Shown here: positions 10,500 to 24,171 of the stretch, in pieces
Layout: every line of letters begins with the position of its first letter
Numbering within the stretch: position 1 is the stretch's first letter
Assembly: GCF_050003625.1 (NCBI RefSeq)
Contig: NC_134400.1
Span: forward strand, 65,399,011 to 65,463,010
Length of the DNA: 64,000 nt
Origin: Haematobia irritans
Lineage: Eukaryota > Arthropoda > Insecta > Diptera > Muscidae
Direction of reading: 5' to 3'
Made by a program: the position numbers and the translations under genes
Notes under the pieces: generated by a model
Database searches by the model: none
Told to the model about the DNA's origin: nothing
What the model saw: only the letters and a program-made list of their open reading frames with translations

Positions 10500-10950
10500 T
10501 ACACAGAAAAAAGTAAACTATCTCATAAGAAGAATGAACTACCTCGTACGAAAATTGAACTAAATTATACTCCACATTTTGAGATTTCCACAAAGCGTTG
10601 TTAAAACCAGGAAAATTTAATTCCCTGTTGTACTTTTTATCTACAACTCACGACATTACACCCTCTCATAGAAGAAAAAATTAACTAAAAGTAAAGAATA
10701 AAATCATTGGCGCCAAATCATGACCAATTGTAGTTCATTCTTACTATTTTTGGGAATTGCACGAAAAATTTCTTTTGCGTTAGTTCGTATTGAACCCATG
10801 TGTACGGTCATTGAACTTTATACCCACGTTTAGTTCATAAAATGTTTGACACATACTTAAAAACGGGAAAAATTTAATTGGCTTGCGGAAAATTTCGAAA
10901 AAATAATAAAATTTAACTACCAACAAATAATTTTTTCCAATAAAAATAAG
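10500..10950. repeat. CACAGAAAAAA-ended MITE-like sequence
   Basis: Starts with ACACAGAAAAAAGTAAAC, an end motif also seen at 43643 (complement) and 59795. The interior shares CTTAAAAACGGGAAAAA with 25555-25570. No ORF. Right boundary not resolved. Confidence 0.45.
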
Positions 10951-10954
10951 TTAA

Positions 10955-12150
10955 AACAAGTGAGGAAAGTCTAAAGTCGGGCGGGGCCGACTATATTATA
11001 CCCTGCACCACTTTGTAGATCTAAATTTTCGATACCATATCACATCCGTTAAATGTGTTGGGGGCTATATATAAAGGTTTGTCCCAAATACATACATTTA
11101 AATATCACTCGATCTGGACAGAATTTGATAGACTTCTACAAAATCTATAGACTCAAAATTTAAGTCGGCTAATGGACTAGGGTGGAACACAATGTTAGTA
11201 AAAAAATATGGGAAACATTTAAATCTGAAGCAATTTTAAGGAAACTTCGAAAAAGTTTACTTATGGTTTATCGCTCGATATATATGTATTAGAAGTTTAG
11301 GAAAATTAGAGTCATTTTTACAACTTTTCGACTAAGCAGTGGCGATTTTAGAAGGAAAATGTTGGTATTTTGACCATTTTTGTCGAAATCAGAAAAACAT
11401 ATATATGGGAGCTATATCGAAATCTGAACCGATTTCAATCAAATTTGGCACATATGACTATATTACTAATTGTACTCCTAGTGCAAAATTTCAACCAAAT
11501 TGGGCCAAAACTCTGGCTTCTGGGGCCATATAAGTCCATATCATGCGAAAACTATATATGGAAGCTATATCTAAATCTGAACCGATTTCAACCAAATTTG
11601 GCACGCATAGCTACAATGCTAATTCTACTCTCTGTGCAAAATTTCAATTATATCGGAGTAAAAGATTGGCCACTGTGGTCATATGAGTGTTAATCGGGCG
11701 AAAGCTATATATGGAAGATATATCTAAATCTGAACCGATTTCCACCAAATATGACACGCATAACTATAATGCTAATTCTACTCCCTGTGCAAAATTTCAT
11801 CTAAATCGGAGCAAAAAATTGGCCTCTGTGGGCAAAGGAGTGTAAATCGGGCGAAAGCTATATGGGAGCTATATCTAAATCTGAACCGATTTGGATGATA
11901 TTTTGCAAGTTTTTCGAGACTCATAAAATATTCGGATGTACGGAATTTGAGGAAGATCGGTTGATATACACGCCAATTATGACCAGATCGGTGAAAAATA
12001 TATATGGCAGCTATATCTAAATCTGAACCGATTTTTTCCAAAATCAATAGGGATCGTCTTTGAGCCGAAAGAGGACCCTATACCAAATTTTAGGACAATC
12101 GGACTAAAACTGCGAGCTGTACTTTGCACACAGACGGACAGACAGTCGGG
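10955..12150 (-). mobile_element. DINE-like family I element, minus orientation
   Basis: Reading the minus strand 5' to 3': a short GTCTG-type tract at the right end (about 12124-12150), central subrepeats (about 11340-12080), a linker, then the 249-bp module and terminal hairpin at 10976-10993 with CTTG at its outer end. The right border is unusual: the hairpin of the next module begins directly inside the GACA tract at 12150. Confidence 0.65.
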
Positions 12151-12866
12151 CGGGGCCGACTATATTATACCCTGCACCACTTTGTAGATCTAAATTTTCG
12201 ATACCATATCACATCCGTCAAATGTGTTGGGTGTTATATATAAAGGTTTGTCCCAAATACATACATTTAAATATCACTCGATTTGGACAGAATTTTATAG
12301 ACTTTTACAAAATCTATAGACTCGAAATTTAAGTTGGCTAATGCACTAGGGTGGAACACAATTTTATTAAAAAACAAGTAAGGAAAGTCTAAAGTCGGGC
12401 GGGGCCGACTATATTATACCCTGCACCACTTTGTAGATGTAAATTTTCGTTACCATATCACACTCGTCAAATATGTTGGGGGCTATATATAAAGGTTTGT
12501 CCCAAATACATACATTTAAATATCACTCGATCTGGATAGAATTTGATAGACTTCTACAAAATCTATAGACTCAAAATATAACTCGGCTAATGCACTAGGG
12601 TGGAACACAATGTTAGTAAAAAACCAGTAAGGAAAGTCTAAAGTCGGGCGGGGCCGACTATATTATACCCTGCACCACTTTGTAGATCTAAATTTTCGAT
12701 ACCATATCACATCTGTCAAATGTGTTGGGGGCTATATATAAAGGTTTGTCCCAAATACATACATTTAAATATCACTCGATCTGGACAGAATTTGATAGAC
12801 TCTACAAAATGTATAGACTTAAAATTTAAGTCGGCTAATGCACTAGGGTGGAACACAATGTTAGTA
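12150..12866 (-). repeat. Tandem 249-bp family I modules (three copies)
   Basis: Module starts with GTCGGGCGGGGCCGAC near 12150, 12392 and 12641; the complete copies have a 248-249-bp period. Each holds TATTATACCCTGCACCACTT and ends near CACTAGGGTGGAACACAA. These are repeats of the element's 3' end only. Confidence 0.8.
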
Positions 12867-15690
12867 AAAAACCAGTAAGGAAAGTCTAAAGTCGGGCGGG
12901 GCCGACAATATTATACCCTGCACCACTTTGTAGATCTAAATTTTCGATACCAAATCACATCCGTCAAATGTGTTGGGGGCTATATATAAAGGTTTGTCTC
13001 AAATACATAAATTTAAATATCACTCGATTTGGACAGAATTTGATAGACTTCTACAAAATCTATAGACTCAAAATTTAAGTCGTCTAATGCACTAGGGTGG
13101 AACACAATGTTAGTAAAAAAATATGGGAAACATTTAAATCTGGAGCAATTTTAAGAAAACTTCGCAAAAGTTTATTTATGATTTATCGCTCGATATATAT
13201 GCATTCGAAGTTTAGGAAAATTAGAGTCATTTTTACAACTTTTCGACTAAGCAGAGGCGATTTTACAAGGAAAATGTTGGTATTTTGACCATTTTTGTCG
13301 AAATCAGAAAAACATATATATGGGAGCTATATCTAAATCTGAACCGATTTCAACCAAATTTGGCACGCATAGCTACAATGCTAATTCTACTCCCTGTGTA
13401 AAATTTCAACTAAATCGGAGTTAAAAATTGGCCTCTACGGTCATATGAGTGTAAATCGGGCGAAAGCTATATATGGGAGATATATATAAATCTGAACCGA
13501 TTTCAACCAAATTTGGCACGCATAGCAACAATGCTAATTCTACTCCCTGTGCAAAATTTCAACTAAATCGGAGCAAAAAATTGGCCTCTGTGGTCATATG
13601 AGTGTAAATCGGGCGAAAGCTATATATGGGAGCTATATCTAAATCTGGACCGATTTCAACCAAATTTGGCACGCATAGCTACAATGCTAATTATACTCCC
13701 TGTGCAAAATTTCAACTAAATCGGAGCAAAAAATTGGCCTCTGTGGTCATTTGAGTGTAAATCGGGCGAAAGCTATAATGGGAGCTATACCTAAATCTTA
13801 ACCGATTTCAACCACATTTGACACGCATAGCTATAATGCTCATTCTACTCCCTGTGCAAAATTTCAACTAAATCGGAGCAAAAAATTGGCCTCTGTGGGC
13901 AAATGAGTGTAAATCGGGCGAAAGCTATATATGGGAGCTATATCTAAATCTGAACCGAGTTGGCTGATATTTAGCAAGCTTTTCGAGACTCACAAAATAT
14001 TCGGATGTACGGAATTTGAGGAAGATCGGTTGATATACACGCCAATTATGACCAGATCGGTGAAAAATATATATGGCAGCTATATCTAAATCTGAACCGA
14101 TTTTTTCCAAAATCAATAGGGATCGTCTTTGAGCCGAAACAGGACCCTATACCAAATTTTAGGACAATCGGACTAAAACTGCGAGCTGTACTTTGCACAC
14201 AAAAATACATCAACAGACAGACAGACAGACGGACAGACAGACAGACGGACATCGCTAAATCGACTCAGAATTTAATTCTAAGCCGATCTGTATACTAAAA
14301 GGTTGGTCTATGATTACTCCTTCTTGGCGTTACATACAAATGCACAAACTTATTATACCCTGTACCACAGTAGTGGTGAAGGGTATAAATATGGGAAACA
14401 TTTAAATCTGGAGCAATTTTAAGAAAACTTCGCAAAAGTTTATTTATGATTTATCGCTCGATATATATGCATTAGAAGTTTAGGAAAATTAGAGTCATTT
14501 TTACAACTTTTCGACTAAGCAGTGGCGATTTTACAAGGAAAATGTTGGTATTTTGACCATTTTTGTCGAAATCAGAAAAACATATATATGGGAGCTATAT
14601 TTAAATCTGAAGCGATTTCAACCAAATTTGGCACGCATAGCTACAATGCTAATTCTACTCCCTGTGTAAAATTTCAACTAAATCGGAGTTAAAAATTGGC
14701 CTCTACGGTCATATGAGTGTAAATCGGGCGAAAGCTATATATGGGAGATATATATAAATCTGAACCGATTTCAACCAAATTTGGCACGCATAGCAACAAT
14801 GCTAATTCTACTCCCTGTGCAAAATTTCAACTAAATCGGAGCAAAAAATTGGCCTCTGTGGTCATATGAGTGTAAATCGGGCGAAAGCTATATATGGGAG
14901 CTATATCTAAATCTGGACCGATTTCAACCAAATTTGGCACGCATAGCAACAATGCTAATTCTACTCCCTGTGCAAAATTTCAACTAAATCGGAGCAAAAA
15001 ATTGGCCTCTGTGGTCATTTGAGTGTAAATCGGGCGAAAGCTATAATGGGAGCTATACCTAAATCTTAACCGATTTCAACCACATTTGACACGCATAGCT
15101 ATAATGCTCATTCTACTCCCTGTGCAAAATTTCAACTAAATCGGAGCAAAAAATTGGCCTCTGTGGGCAAATGAGTGTAAATCGGGCGAAAGCTATATAT
15201 GGGAGCTATATCTAAATCTGAACCGATTTGGCTGATATTTTGCAAGCTTTTCGAGACTCACAAAATATTCGGATGTACGGAATTTGAGGAAGATCGGTTG
15301 ATATACACGCCAATTATGACCAGATCGGTGAAAAATATATATGGCAGCTATATCTAAATCTGAACCGATTTTTTCCAAAATCAATAGGGATCGTCTTTGA
15401 GCCGAAACAGGACCCTATACCACATTTTAGGACAATCGGACTAAAACTGCGAGCTGTACTTTGCACACAAAATACATCAACAGACAGACAGACAGACAGA
15501 CAGACAGACGGACAGACAGACGGACAGACAGACGGACAGACAGACAGACGGACATCGCTAAATCGACTCAGAATTTAATTCTAAGCCGATCTGTATACTA
15601 AAAGGTTGGTCTATGATTACTCCTTCTTGGCGTTACATACAAATGCACAAACTTATTATACCCTGTACCACAGTAGTGGTGAAGGGTATA
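12867..15690 (-). repeat. Left arm of the large inverted duplication: module plus units A and B
   Basis: Contains one 249-bp module with diagnostic changes (GACAATATTATA, ACCAAATCAC, GTCTCAAATACATAAATT), unit A to 14387 and unit B to 15690. Each unit has about five 150-bp subrepeats, a (GACA/GACG)n tract and a TATACCC...GGGTATA palindrome at its end (14354-14387, 15657-15690). Every diagnostic change recurs in the opposite orientation at 27.9-33.3 kb. Translations of this repeat (63-89-residue ORFs starting MILEKIG or MSVCLSV) are shadows, not genes. Confidence 0.85.
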
Positions 15691-17007
15691 AATATGGGAA
15701 ACATATAAATCTGAAGCAATTTTAAGGAAATTTCGCAAAAGTTTATTTATGATTTATCGCTCGATATATATGTATTAGAAGTTTAAGAAAATTAGGTTAA
15801 TTTTTTCAACTATTCGACTAAGCAGTGGCGATTTTGCAAGGGAAATGTTGGTATTTTGACCATTTTTGTCGAAATCAGAAAAACATATATATGGGAGCTA
15901 TATCTAAATCTGAACCGATTTCAACCAAATTTGACACGCATAGCAACAATGCTAATTCTACTCCCTGTGCGAAATTTCAACTAAATCGGAGCAAAACATT
16001 AGCCTCTGTGGTCATATGAGTGTAAATCGGGCGAAAGCTATATATGGGAGCTATATCTAAATCTGAAACGATTCCAACCAAATTTGGCACGTATAGCAAC
16101 AATGCTAATTCTACTCCCTGTGCAAAATTTCAATTAAATCGGAGTAACAGATTGGCCTCTGTGGTCATATGAGTGTACATCGGGCGAAAGCTATATATGG
16201 GAGCTATATCTAAATCTCAACCGATTTCCACCAAATATGACACGCATAGCTATAATGCTAATTTTACTCCCTGTGCAAAATTTCAACTAAATCGGAGCAA
16301 AAAATTGGCCTCTGTGGACAAAGGAGTGTAAATCGGTCGAAAGCTATATATGGGAGCTATATCTAAATCTGAACCGATTTGGATGATATTTTGCAAGTTT
16401 TTCGAGACTCATAAAATATTGAGATGTACGGAATTTGTGGAAGATCGGTTGATATACACGCCAATTATGACCAGATCGGTGAAAAATATATATGGCAGCT
16501 ATATCTAAATCTGAACCGATTTTATCCAAAATCAATAGGGATCGTCTTTGAGCCGAAACAGGACCCCATACCAAATTTTAGGACAATCGGACTAAAACTG
16601 CGAGCTGTACTTTGCACACAAAAATACATCAACAGAAACACAGACGGACAGACAGACAGACAGACGGACATCGCTAAATCGTCTCAGAATTTAATTCTAA
16701 GACGATCGGTATACTAAACGATGGGTCTCAGACTTTTCCTTCTTGGCGTTACATACAAATGCACAAACTTATTATACCCTGTACCACAGTAGTGGTGAAG
16801 GGTATAAATATGGGAAACATATAAATCTGAAGCAATTTTAAGGAAATTTCGCAAAAGTTTATTTATGATTTATCGCTCGATATATATGTATTAGAAGTTT
16901 AAGAAAATTAGGTTCATTTTTTCAACTATTCGACTAAGCAGTGGCGATTTTACAAGGGAAATGTTGGTATTTTGACCATTTTTGGCGAAATCAGAAAAAC
17001 ATATATA

Positions 17008-20000
17008 CGGGTTTCAAACTTTTGCATAATACCGGTAACGATATAAATCGAGCATGTATAATTGCTAAAAACGAACTAAACTTGTTTCTGCTTCCTTCAT
17101 TGAGCAATGCAGACACTGTCGTAGCCAGTCTAGAGATATCCACATGCAAATATTGGGTATCTTCGGTCTACATGGGACATGATAGGGATATGCCACCCTG
17201 TGCCGTTAAGACCTTAGTTGAGGAGTCACTAAAAACAAAGACAAAACTCATTATGGGATGCGATGCAAATGCACATCATAGTATTTGGGGAAGTAGTGAT
17301 ACTAATGCAAGGGGAGAGTCGCTAATAGAGTTTATTTTGCGTACTAACCTGGTAGTTTGCAATAAGGGAGATGCACCAACCTTCGTCACTAGGAACAGAC
17401 AAGAGGTTTTGGACGTAACGTTGACCTCTCCGGAACTGAATGATAAGATATCTGAGTGGCAAGTTTTGAGGGAACATAGCTTCTCAGATCATCGCTACAT
17501 CAGTTTCAGATTGGCTGTTCGTACTTCAAAGACCATATTTCCGCCAAATGTTAGGAAAGCTGATTGGAATAGGTATAGGGAATCGTTCAATTTGATGATA
17601 CCGGAAGTGCCGGAGACAAATATGGGCACTGTGCAAGATATCGAACACGCAGTGGAGCGGATTACTAAGGCCTTCAACATTTCACTGAAAGCTGCATGCC
17701 CTAGAGTAAAGCCAAGGGGAAAAAATCTGCCGCCATGGTGGACTACGGAGTTAAGTAATATGAGGAAATCTTGCAGGAAGCTCTTTAACAAAGCAAAGTC
17801 CACAAGAGCTCCGGAGGATTGGGACACTTACAAGATGAATCTGAGAGAATATAAACGAGAACTGAGAAGGTCTCAACAAAACTCTTGGGATGATTACTGT
17901 AGCCGTATTGAGAATACGTCAGAGGCTTCCAGACTACGGAAGGTACTAGCATCCACTAACACCGCTCCAGGTTTCATTAAAACATCGGAGGGAAATTGGA
18001 CAACGTCCAGTGAGGAGACGTTGGAGGTACTTTTGGACACACACTTCCCTGGAAATCAGACGGTTGAACCATGTTCCGGCGGTGTAACAGAGGCTCAGCG
18101 ATCATTTCCTATCGAGGAAATTGTGTCGGAATCTAGAATAAAATGGGCTTTAAATAGCTTTGGACCATTCAAATCCCCCGGACCTGATGGAATTACTCCG
18201 GCGGAGTTACAGGCAGTGGCTGGAAGAATTATCCCCTGGTTGACGGTGATATATAAACAATGTGTAAACTTAGCATATATTCCAGAAAAGTGGAGGGAAA
18301 CAAAAGTCGTCTTCATACCTAAAGCAGGAAAAGCCTCTCACTCGAGTGCGAAGGATTTCCGACCAATCAGCTAATCCTGATTCCTACTTAAGACCCTGGA
18401 GAGGATGATAGACATGTATCTTAGAACTAGCGTGGATTCAGGTTTGCTCTCGAAACGACAGCATGCATACTCGAAGGGCAGGTCTACTGAGACCGCATTG
18501 CATGAACTGGTCAGCTTTATTGAAAGCTCACTATCTGTCAAAGAATACACAATCGTGGCGTTTCTAGACATCGAAGGGGCGTTCAATAATATCCATCCGA
18601 GCTCGATATTAAATGGACTGACAACTCTGAATGTTGATACAGGTATACTTAAGCTGTTAGACGAACTTCTAATGAAGAGACGTATTTCAGCCACACTAGG
18701 GCAAGCAAACATACAAACGTATGTGAACAGAGGCACTCCCCAAGGAGGAGTTCTATCACCTCTTCTTTGGAATGTTGCTATAAACAACCTTCTGGTTTCT
18801 CTAGAAAAAGAAAGGATAAAAGTGGTGGCATACGCAGATGACGTGGCGCTAGCAGTCAGGGGAAAATTCCCATCCACAATCAGAGATATTATACAGAGAG
18901 CTCTCCGGATGACTGAGAAATGGGCGAAAGATAATGGTCTTGGTGTAAATCCAGCAAAGACAGAAATAGTCATGTACTTCAAAGATCGCAAAACTCCCAC
19001 GGTTAGGCCCATTTCCTTAGGGGGTACTGAAATTCCCTTTGGTGAGTGTGCAAAATACCTTGGCGTTATTTTGGACAGGAAGCTGAATTTTAGGCTTAAT
19101 ATTGAAGAGAGGGCGAGAAAAGCCACGGTAGCTTTGTACTCGTGCAAAAAGGCAATAGGGAAAAAGTGGGGACTAAGACCAAAAATTGTGCATTGGCTAT
19201 ACACGGCAGTGGTTAGACCTATAATGCTATATGGTGTTGTAGTCTGGTGGCCGGCACTTCAGAAACCGACTTGTTTAGATAAAGTTCAGCGTATGGCGAG
19301 CTTATGTATCTCAGGCGCATTTAGTAAGACAGGAACAGACTCCCTTAATGTCATGCTACATCTATTGCCTTTAGACATTTTGGCCAAACAGTCAGCTGCA
19401 ACAACGGCTGTGCGGTTGCGCGAGCTATCGCTGTGGTCGGAAAAAATGTACGGTCATAGTTCGGTCCTCAAAGTAATGCCAGATGTGCCTAACGTAGTGG
19501 ATTACACCCTGGCAAAACCACTTTTCGACAAAAAGTTTGAAACTCTAATTCCCAACAGTGAGGCGTGGTGTACACAGACCCCGGGGAATAAAATATATAT
19601 AGATTTCTATACTGATGGCTCCAAATTGAATGGACAAGTGGGATTCGGAGTATATTCTAAAGATCTGGAAATTCGAATAGCGAAAAGATTACCTAATCAC
19701 TGTAGTGTTTTTCAGGCTGAAATATTGGCAATAAGAGAGGTGGTGAATTGGCTGAGAAGTAATGTTCCAACAAATATTGGCATTAATATATACTCAGACA
19801 GTCAACCTGCAATAAAATCCTTGGACTCTGTGTTCCTTAACTCAAAAATGGCCATAGACTGCCGCAAATCTCTCAACGAGATGGCTGAGCAGTACAATAT
19901 TCACCTAATATGGGTGCCTGGTCATAGGAACATACCGGGGAACTGTGAAGCAGATGTGTTAGCAAGGCTAGGAACTACCTTACATATTCCAGGGGAACTA

Positions 20001-20447
20001 GAATCTGTTGGTATGCCTCTGGCCACCTGCAAGCTCTTACTGCGTGAGAAGGCTGTTATGATGGCCAATATTCGATGGGAAAATTGCAAGGGTTGTAAAG
20101 ACACCAAGCAAATATGGCCCCATTTAAACTTAAACCGCACACTAGATATGCTAGTGTTCTCAAGGCGTCAGATAGCACTCCTAATATCTGCTATAACGGG
20201 TCGCTGCCTGATAGGCGAATTTGCAAAAACTATAGGTGCGAAGTATAATGACTATTGTATAAGCTGTCATGACGTGGAGGAAAAGGAATCAATTAAACAC
20301 CTCTTGTGTGAGTGTCCTGCTTTTTGTGTAAGGCGTAAGCGAATTTTAGGAGCATATAGCTTTAGATTACTTGCTGATCTGGAAAACGTTAACCTAAGCA
20401 GTTTGTTAATGTTTTTGGAGCAATCTGGTTGGTTCCACAAAAGTTAA
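17008..20447 (+). pseudogene. LINE-A ORF2: endonuclease, reverse transcriptase, RNase H (two stops)
   Basis: Domains in order. Apurinic-type endonuclease, with MGCDANAHHSIWG and SFSDHRYISFRL giving the Asp/Asn/His catalytic set. Reverse transcriptase, with FIPKAGK, FLDIEGAFNNIH, GTPQGGVLSPLLW and the YADD box VVAYADDVALA. RNase H, with YIDFYTDGSK, FQAEILAIRE, INIYSDSQPA and WVPGHRNIPGNCEAD. C-terminal Cys/His tail, with CISCH and HLLCECP. The frame is unbroken except for TAA at 18372-18374 and TGA at 18378-18380, two codons apart, in the conserved RPIS(L)S(S)F motif; the copy at 44840 has sense codons there. The N-terminal endonuclease strand is missing. One of the stops would suffice to inactivate it, yet the rest looks young. 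Confidence 0.92.
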
Positions 20448-20588
20448 TAATAGAGAAGGTTCAGTGGTTAAGACTAGAAGTGCCCATATGTAATAGGTAC
20501 TTTTAGTTAAATGTGGTATCACAATGGACTGAATAGTCTAAGTGAGCCTGAAATTTAATCGGGCTGCCACTTTAACCTAACCTAACCT
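17008..20588 (+). mobile_element. LINE-A copy 3, nearly complete ORF2 with 3' UTR
   Basis: The longest LINE-A copy in the window. It begins abruptly in the endonuclease at CGGGTTTCAAAC (5' truncation), runs through ORF2 to 20447, then about 140 bp of 3' UTR, and ends in TTTAACCTAACCTAACCT. It lies inside a C-type satellite unit, so it inserted after the array formed. No poly(A) tail is present; the CCTAA repeat replaces it. Confidence 0.92.
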
Positions 20589-21727
20589 ATGGGAGCTATA
20601 TCTAAATCTGAACCGATTTTTTCCAAAATCAATAGGGATCGTCTTTGAGCCGAAACAGGACCCCATACCAAATTTTAGGACAATCGGACTAAAACTGCGA
20701 GCTGTACTTTGCACACAAAAATACATCAACAGACAGACAGACAGACGGACAGACAGACAGACAGACGGACATCGCTAAATCGACTCAGAATTTAATTCTA
20801 AGACGATCGGTATACTAAACGATGGGTCTCAGACTTTTCCTTCTTGGCGTTACATACAAATGCACAAACTTATTATACCCTGTACCACAGTAGTGGTGAA
20901 GGGTATAAATATGGGAAACATATAAATCTGAAGCAATTTTAAGGAAATTTCGCAAAAGTTTATTTATGATTTATCGCTCGATATATATGTATTAGAAGTT
21001 TAAGAAAATTAGGTTCATTTTTTCAACTATTCGACTAAGCAGTGGCGATTTTACAAGGGAAATGTTGGTATTTTGACCATTTTTGTCGAAATCAGAAAAA
21101 CATATATATGGGAGCTATATCTAAATCTGAACCGATTTCAACCAAATTTGACACGCATAGCAACAATGCTAATTCTACTCCCTGTGCGAAATTTCAATTA
21201 AATCGGAGTAACAGATTGGCCTCTGTGGTCATATGAGTGTAAATCGGGCGAAAGCTATATATGGGATCTATATCTAAATCTGAACCGATTTCCACCAAAT
21301 ATGACACGCATAGCTATAATGCTAATTTTACTCCCTGTGCAAAATTTCAACTAAATCGGAGCAAAAAATTGGCCTCTGTGGACAAAGGAGTGTAAATCGG
21401 TCGAAAGCTATATATGGGAGCTATATCTAAATCTGAACCGATTTGGATGATATTTTGCAAGTTTTTCGAGACTCATAAAATATTGAGATGTACGGAATTT
21501 GTGGAAGATCGGTTGATATACACGCCAATTATGACCAGATCGGTGAAAAATATATATGGCAGCTATATCTAAATCTGAACCGATTTTTTCCAAAATCAAT
21601 AGGGATCGTCTTTGAGCCGAAACATGACCCCATACCAAATTTTAGGACAATCGGACTAAAACTGCGAGCTGTACTTTGCACACAAAAATACATCAACAGA
21701 CAGACAGACAGACGGACAGACAGACAG

Positions 21728-21777
<50 letters not shown>

Positions 21778-22866
21778 GGACATCGCTAAATCTACTCAGA
21801 ATTTAATTCTAAGACGATCGGTATACTAAACGATGGGTCTCAGACTTTTCCTTCTTGGCGTTACATACAAATGCACAAACTTATTATACCCTGTACCACA
21901 GTAGTGGTGAAGGGTATAAATATGGGAAACATATAAATCTGAAGCAATTTTAAGGAAATTTCGCAAAAGTTTATTTATGATTTATCGCTCGATATATATG
22001 TATTAGAAGTTTAAGAAAATTAGGTTCATGTTTTCAACTATTCGACTAAGCAGTGGCGATTTTACAAGGGAAATGTTGGTATTTTGACCATTTTTGGCGA
22101 AATCAGAAAAACATATATATGGGAGCTATATCTAAATCTGAACCGATTTCAACCAAATTTGACACGCATAGCAACAATGCTAATTCTACTCCCTGTGCAA
22201 AATTTCAACTAAATCGGAGCAAAAAATTAGCCTCTGTGGTCATATGAGTGAAATCGGGCGAAAGCTATATATGGGAGCTATATCTAAATCTGAACCGATT
22301 CCAACCAAATTTGGCACGAATAGCAACAATGCTAATTCTACTCCCTGTGCAAAATTTCAATTAAATCGGAGTAACAGATTGGCCCCTGTGGTCATATGAG
22401 TGTAAATCGGGCGAAAGCTATATATGGGAGCTATATCTAAATCTGAACCGATTCCCACCAAATATGACACGCATAGCTATAATGCTAATTTTACTCCCTG
22501 TGCAAAATTTCAACTAAATCGGAGCAAAAACTTGGCCTCTGTGGACAAAGGAGTGTAAATCGGTCGAAAGCTATATATGGGAGCTATATCTAAATCTGAA
22601 CCGATTTGGATGATATTTTGCAAGTTTTTCGAGACTCATAAAATATTGAGATGTACGGAATTTGTGGAAGATCGGTTGATATACACGCCAATTATGACCA
22701 GATCGGTGAAAAATATATATGGCAGCTATATCTAAATCTGAACCGATTTTTTCCAAAATCAATAGGGATCGTCTTTGAGCCGAAACATGACCCCATACCA
22801 AATTTTAGGACAATCGGACTAAAACTGCGAGCTGTACTTTGCACACAAAAATACATCAACAGACAG

Positions 22867-22908
<42 letters not shown>

Positions 22909-24171
22909 GGACATCGCTAAATCGACTCAGAATTTAATTCTAAGACGATCGGTATACTAAACGATGGGTCTCAGACTTTTCCTTCTTGGCGTTACATACA
23001 AATGCACAAACTTATTATACCCTGTACCACAGTAGTGGTGAAGGGTATAAATATGGGAAACATATAAATCTGAAGCAATTTTAAGGAAATTTCGCAAAAG
23101 TTTATTTATGATTTATCGCTCGATATATATGTATTAGAAGTTTAAGAAAATTAGGTTCATGTTTTCAACTATTCGACTAAGCAGTGGCGATTTTACAAGG
23201 GAAATGTTGGTATTTTGACCATTTTTGGCGAAATCAGAAAAACATATATATGGGAGCTATATCTAAATCTGAACCGATTTCAACCAAATTTGACACGCAT
23301 AGCAACAATGCTAATTCTACTCCCTGTGCAAAATTTCAACTAAATCGGAGCAAAAAATTAGCCTCTGTGGTCATATGAGTGTAAATCGGGCGAAAGCTAT
23401 ATATGGGAGCTATATCTAAATCTGAACCGATTCCAACCAAATTTGGCACGTATAGCAACAATGCTAATTCTACTCCCTGTGCAAAATTTCAATTAAATCG
23501 GAGTAACAGATTGGCCCCTGTGGTCATATGAGTGTAAATCGGGCGAAAGCTATATATGGGAGCTATATCTAAATCTGAACCGATTCCCACCAAATATGAC
23601 ACGCATAGCTATAATGCTAATTTTACTCCCTGTGCAAAATTTCAACTAAATCGGAGCAAAAACTTGGCCTCTGTGGACAAAGGAGTGTAAATCGGTCGAA
23701 AGCTATATATGGGAGCTATATCTAAATCTGAACCGATTTGGATGATATTTTGCAAGTTTTTCGAGACTCATAAAATATTGAGATGTACGGAATTTGTGGA
23801 AGATCGGTTGATATACACGCCAATTATGACCAGATCGGTGAAAAATATATATGGCAGCTATATCTAAATCTGAACCGATTTTTTCCAAAATCAATAGGGA
23901 TCGTCTTTAAGCCGAAACAGGACCCCATACCAAATTTTAGGACAATCGGACTAAAACTGCGAGCTGTACTTTGCACACAAAAATACATCAACAGACAGAC
24001 AGACGGACAGACAGACAGACAGACAGACGGACATCGCTAAATCGACTCAGAATTTAATTCTAAGACGATCGGTATACTAAACGATGGGTCTCAGACTTTT
24101 CCTTCTTGGCGTTACATACAAATGCACAAACTTATTATACCCTGTACCACAGTAGTGGTGAAGGGTATAAA

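Larger units (their letters stand above)
15691..24171 (-). repeat. C-type macrosatellite: five ~1.0-1.13 kb DINE-like units, one split by LINE-A
   Basis: Unit starts (ATATGGGAAACATATAAATC) fall at about 15690, 16808, 20909, 21921 and 23053, with the array end at 24172. Spacings are 1118, [4101 with the LINE], 1012, 1132 and 1119 bp. C units differ from A and B at fixed sites, for example GACGATCGGTATACTAAACG against GCCGATCTGTATACTAAAAG. Length differences reflect loss or gain of single subrepeats and of GACA copies. The unit holding the LINE keeps only its first and last portions, so about 0.6 kb of it is missing. Confidence 0.85.

Noticed and set aside
18371..19204. 277-codon minus-strand ORF
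   Set aside because: Antisense shadow of the LINE-A reverse transcriptase; the sense frame carries the RT motifs.
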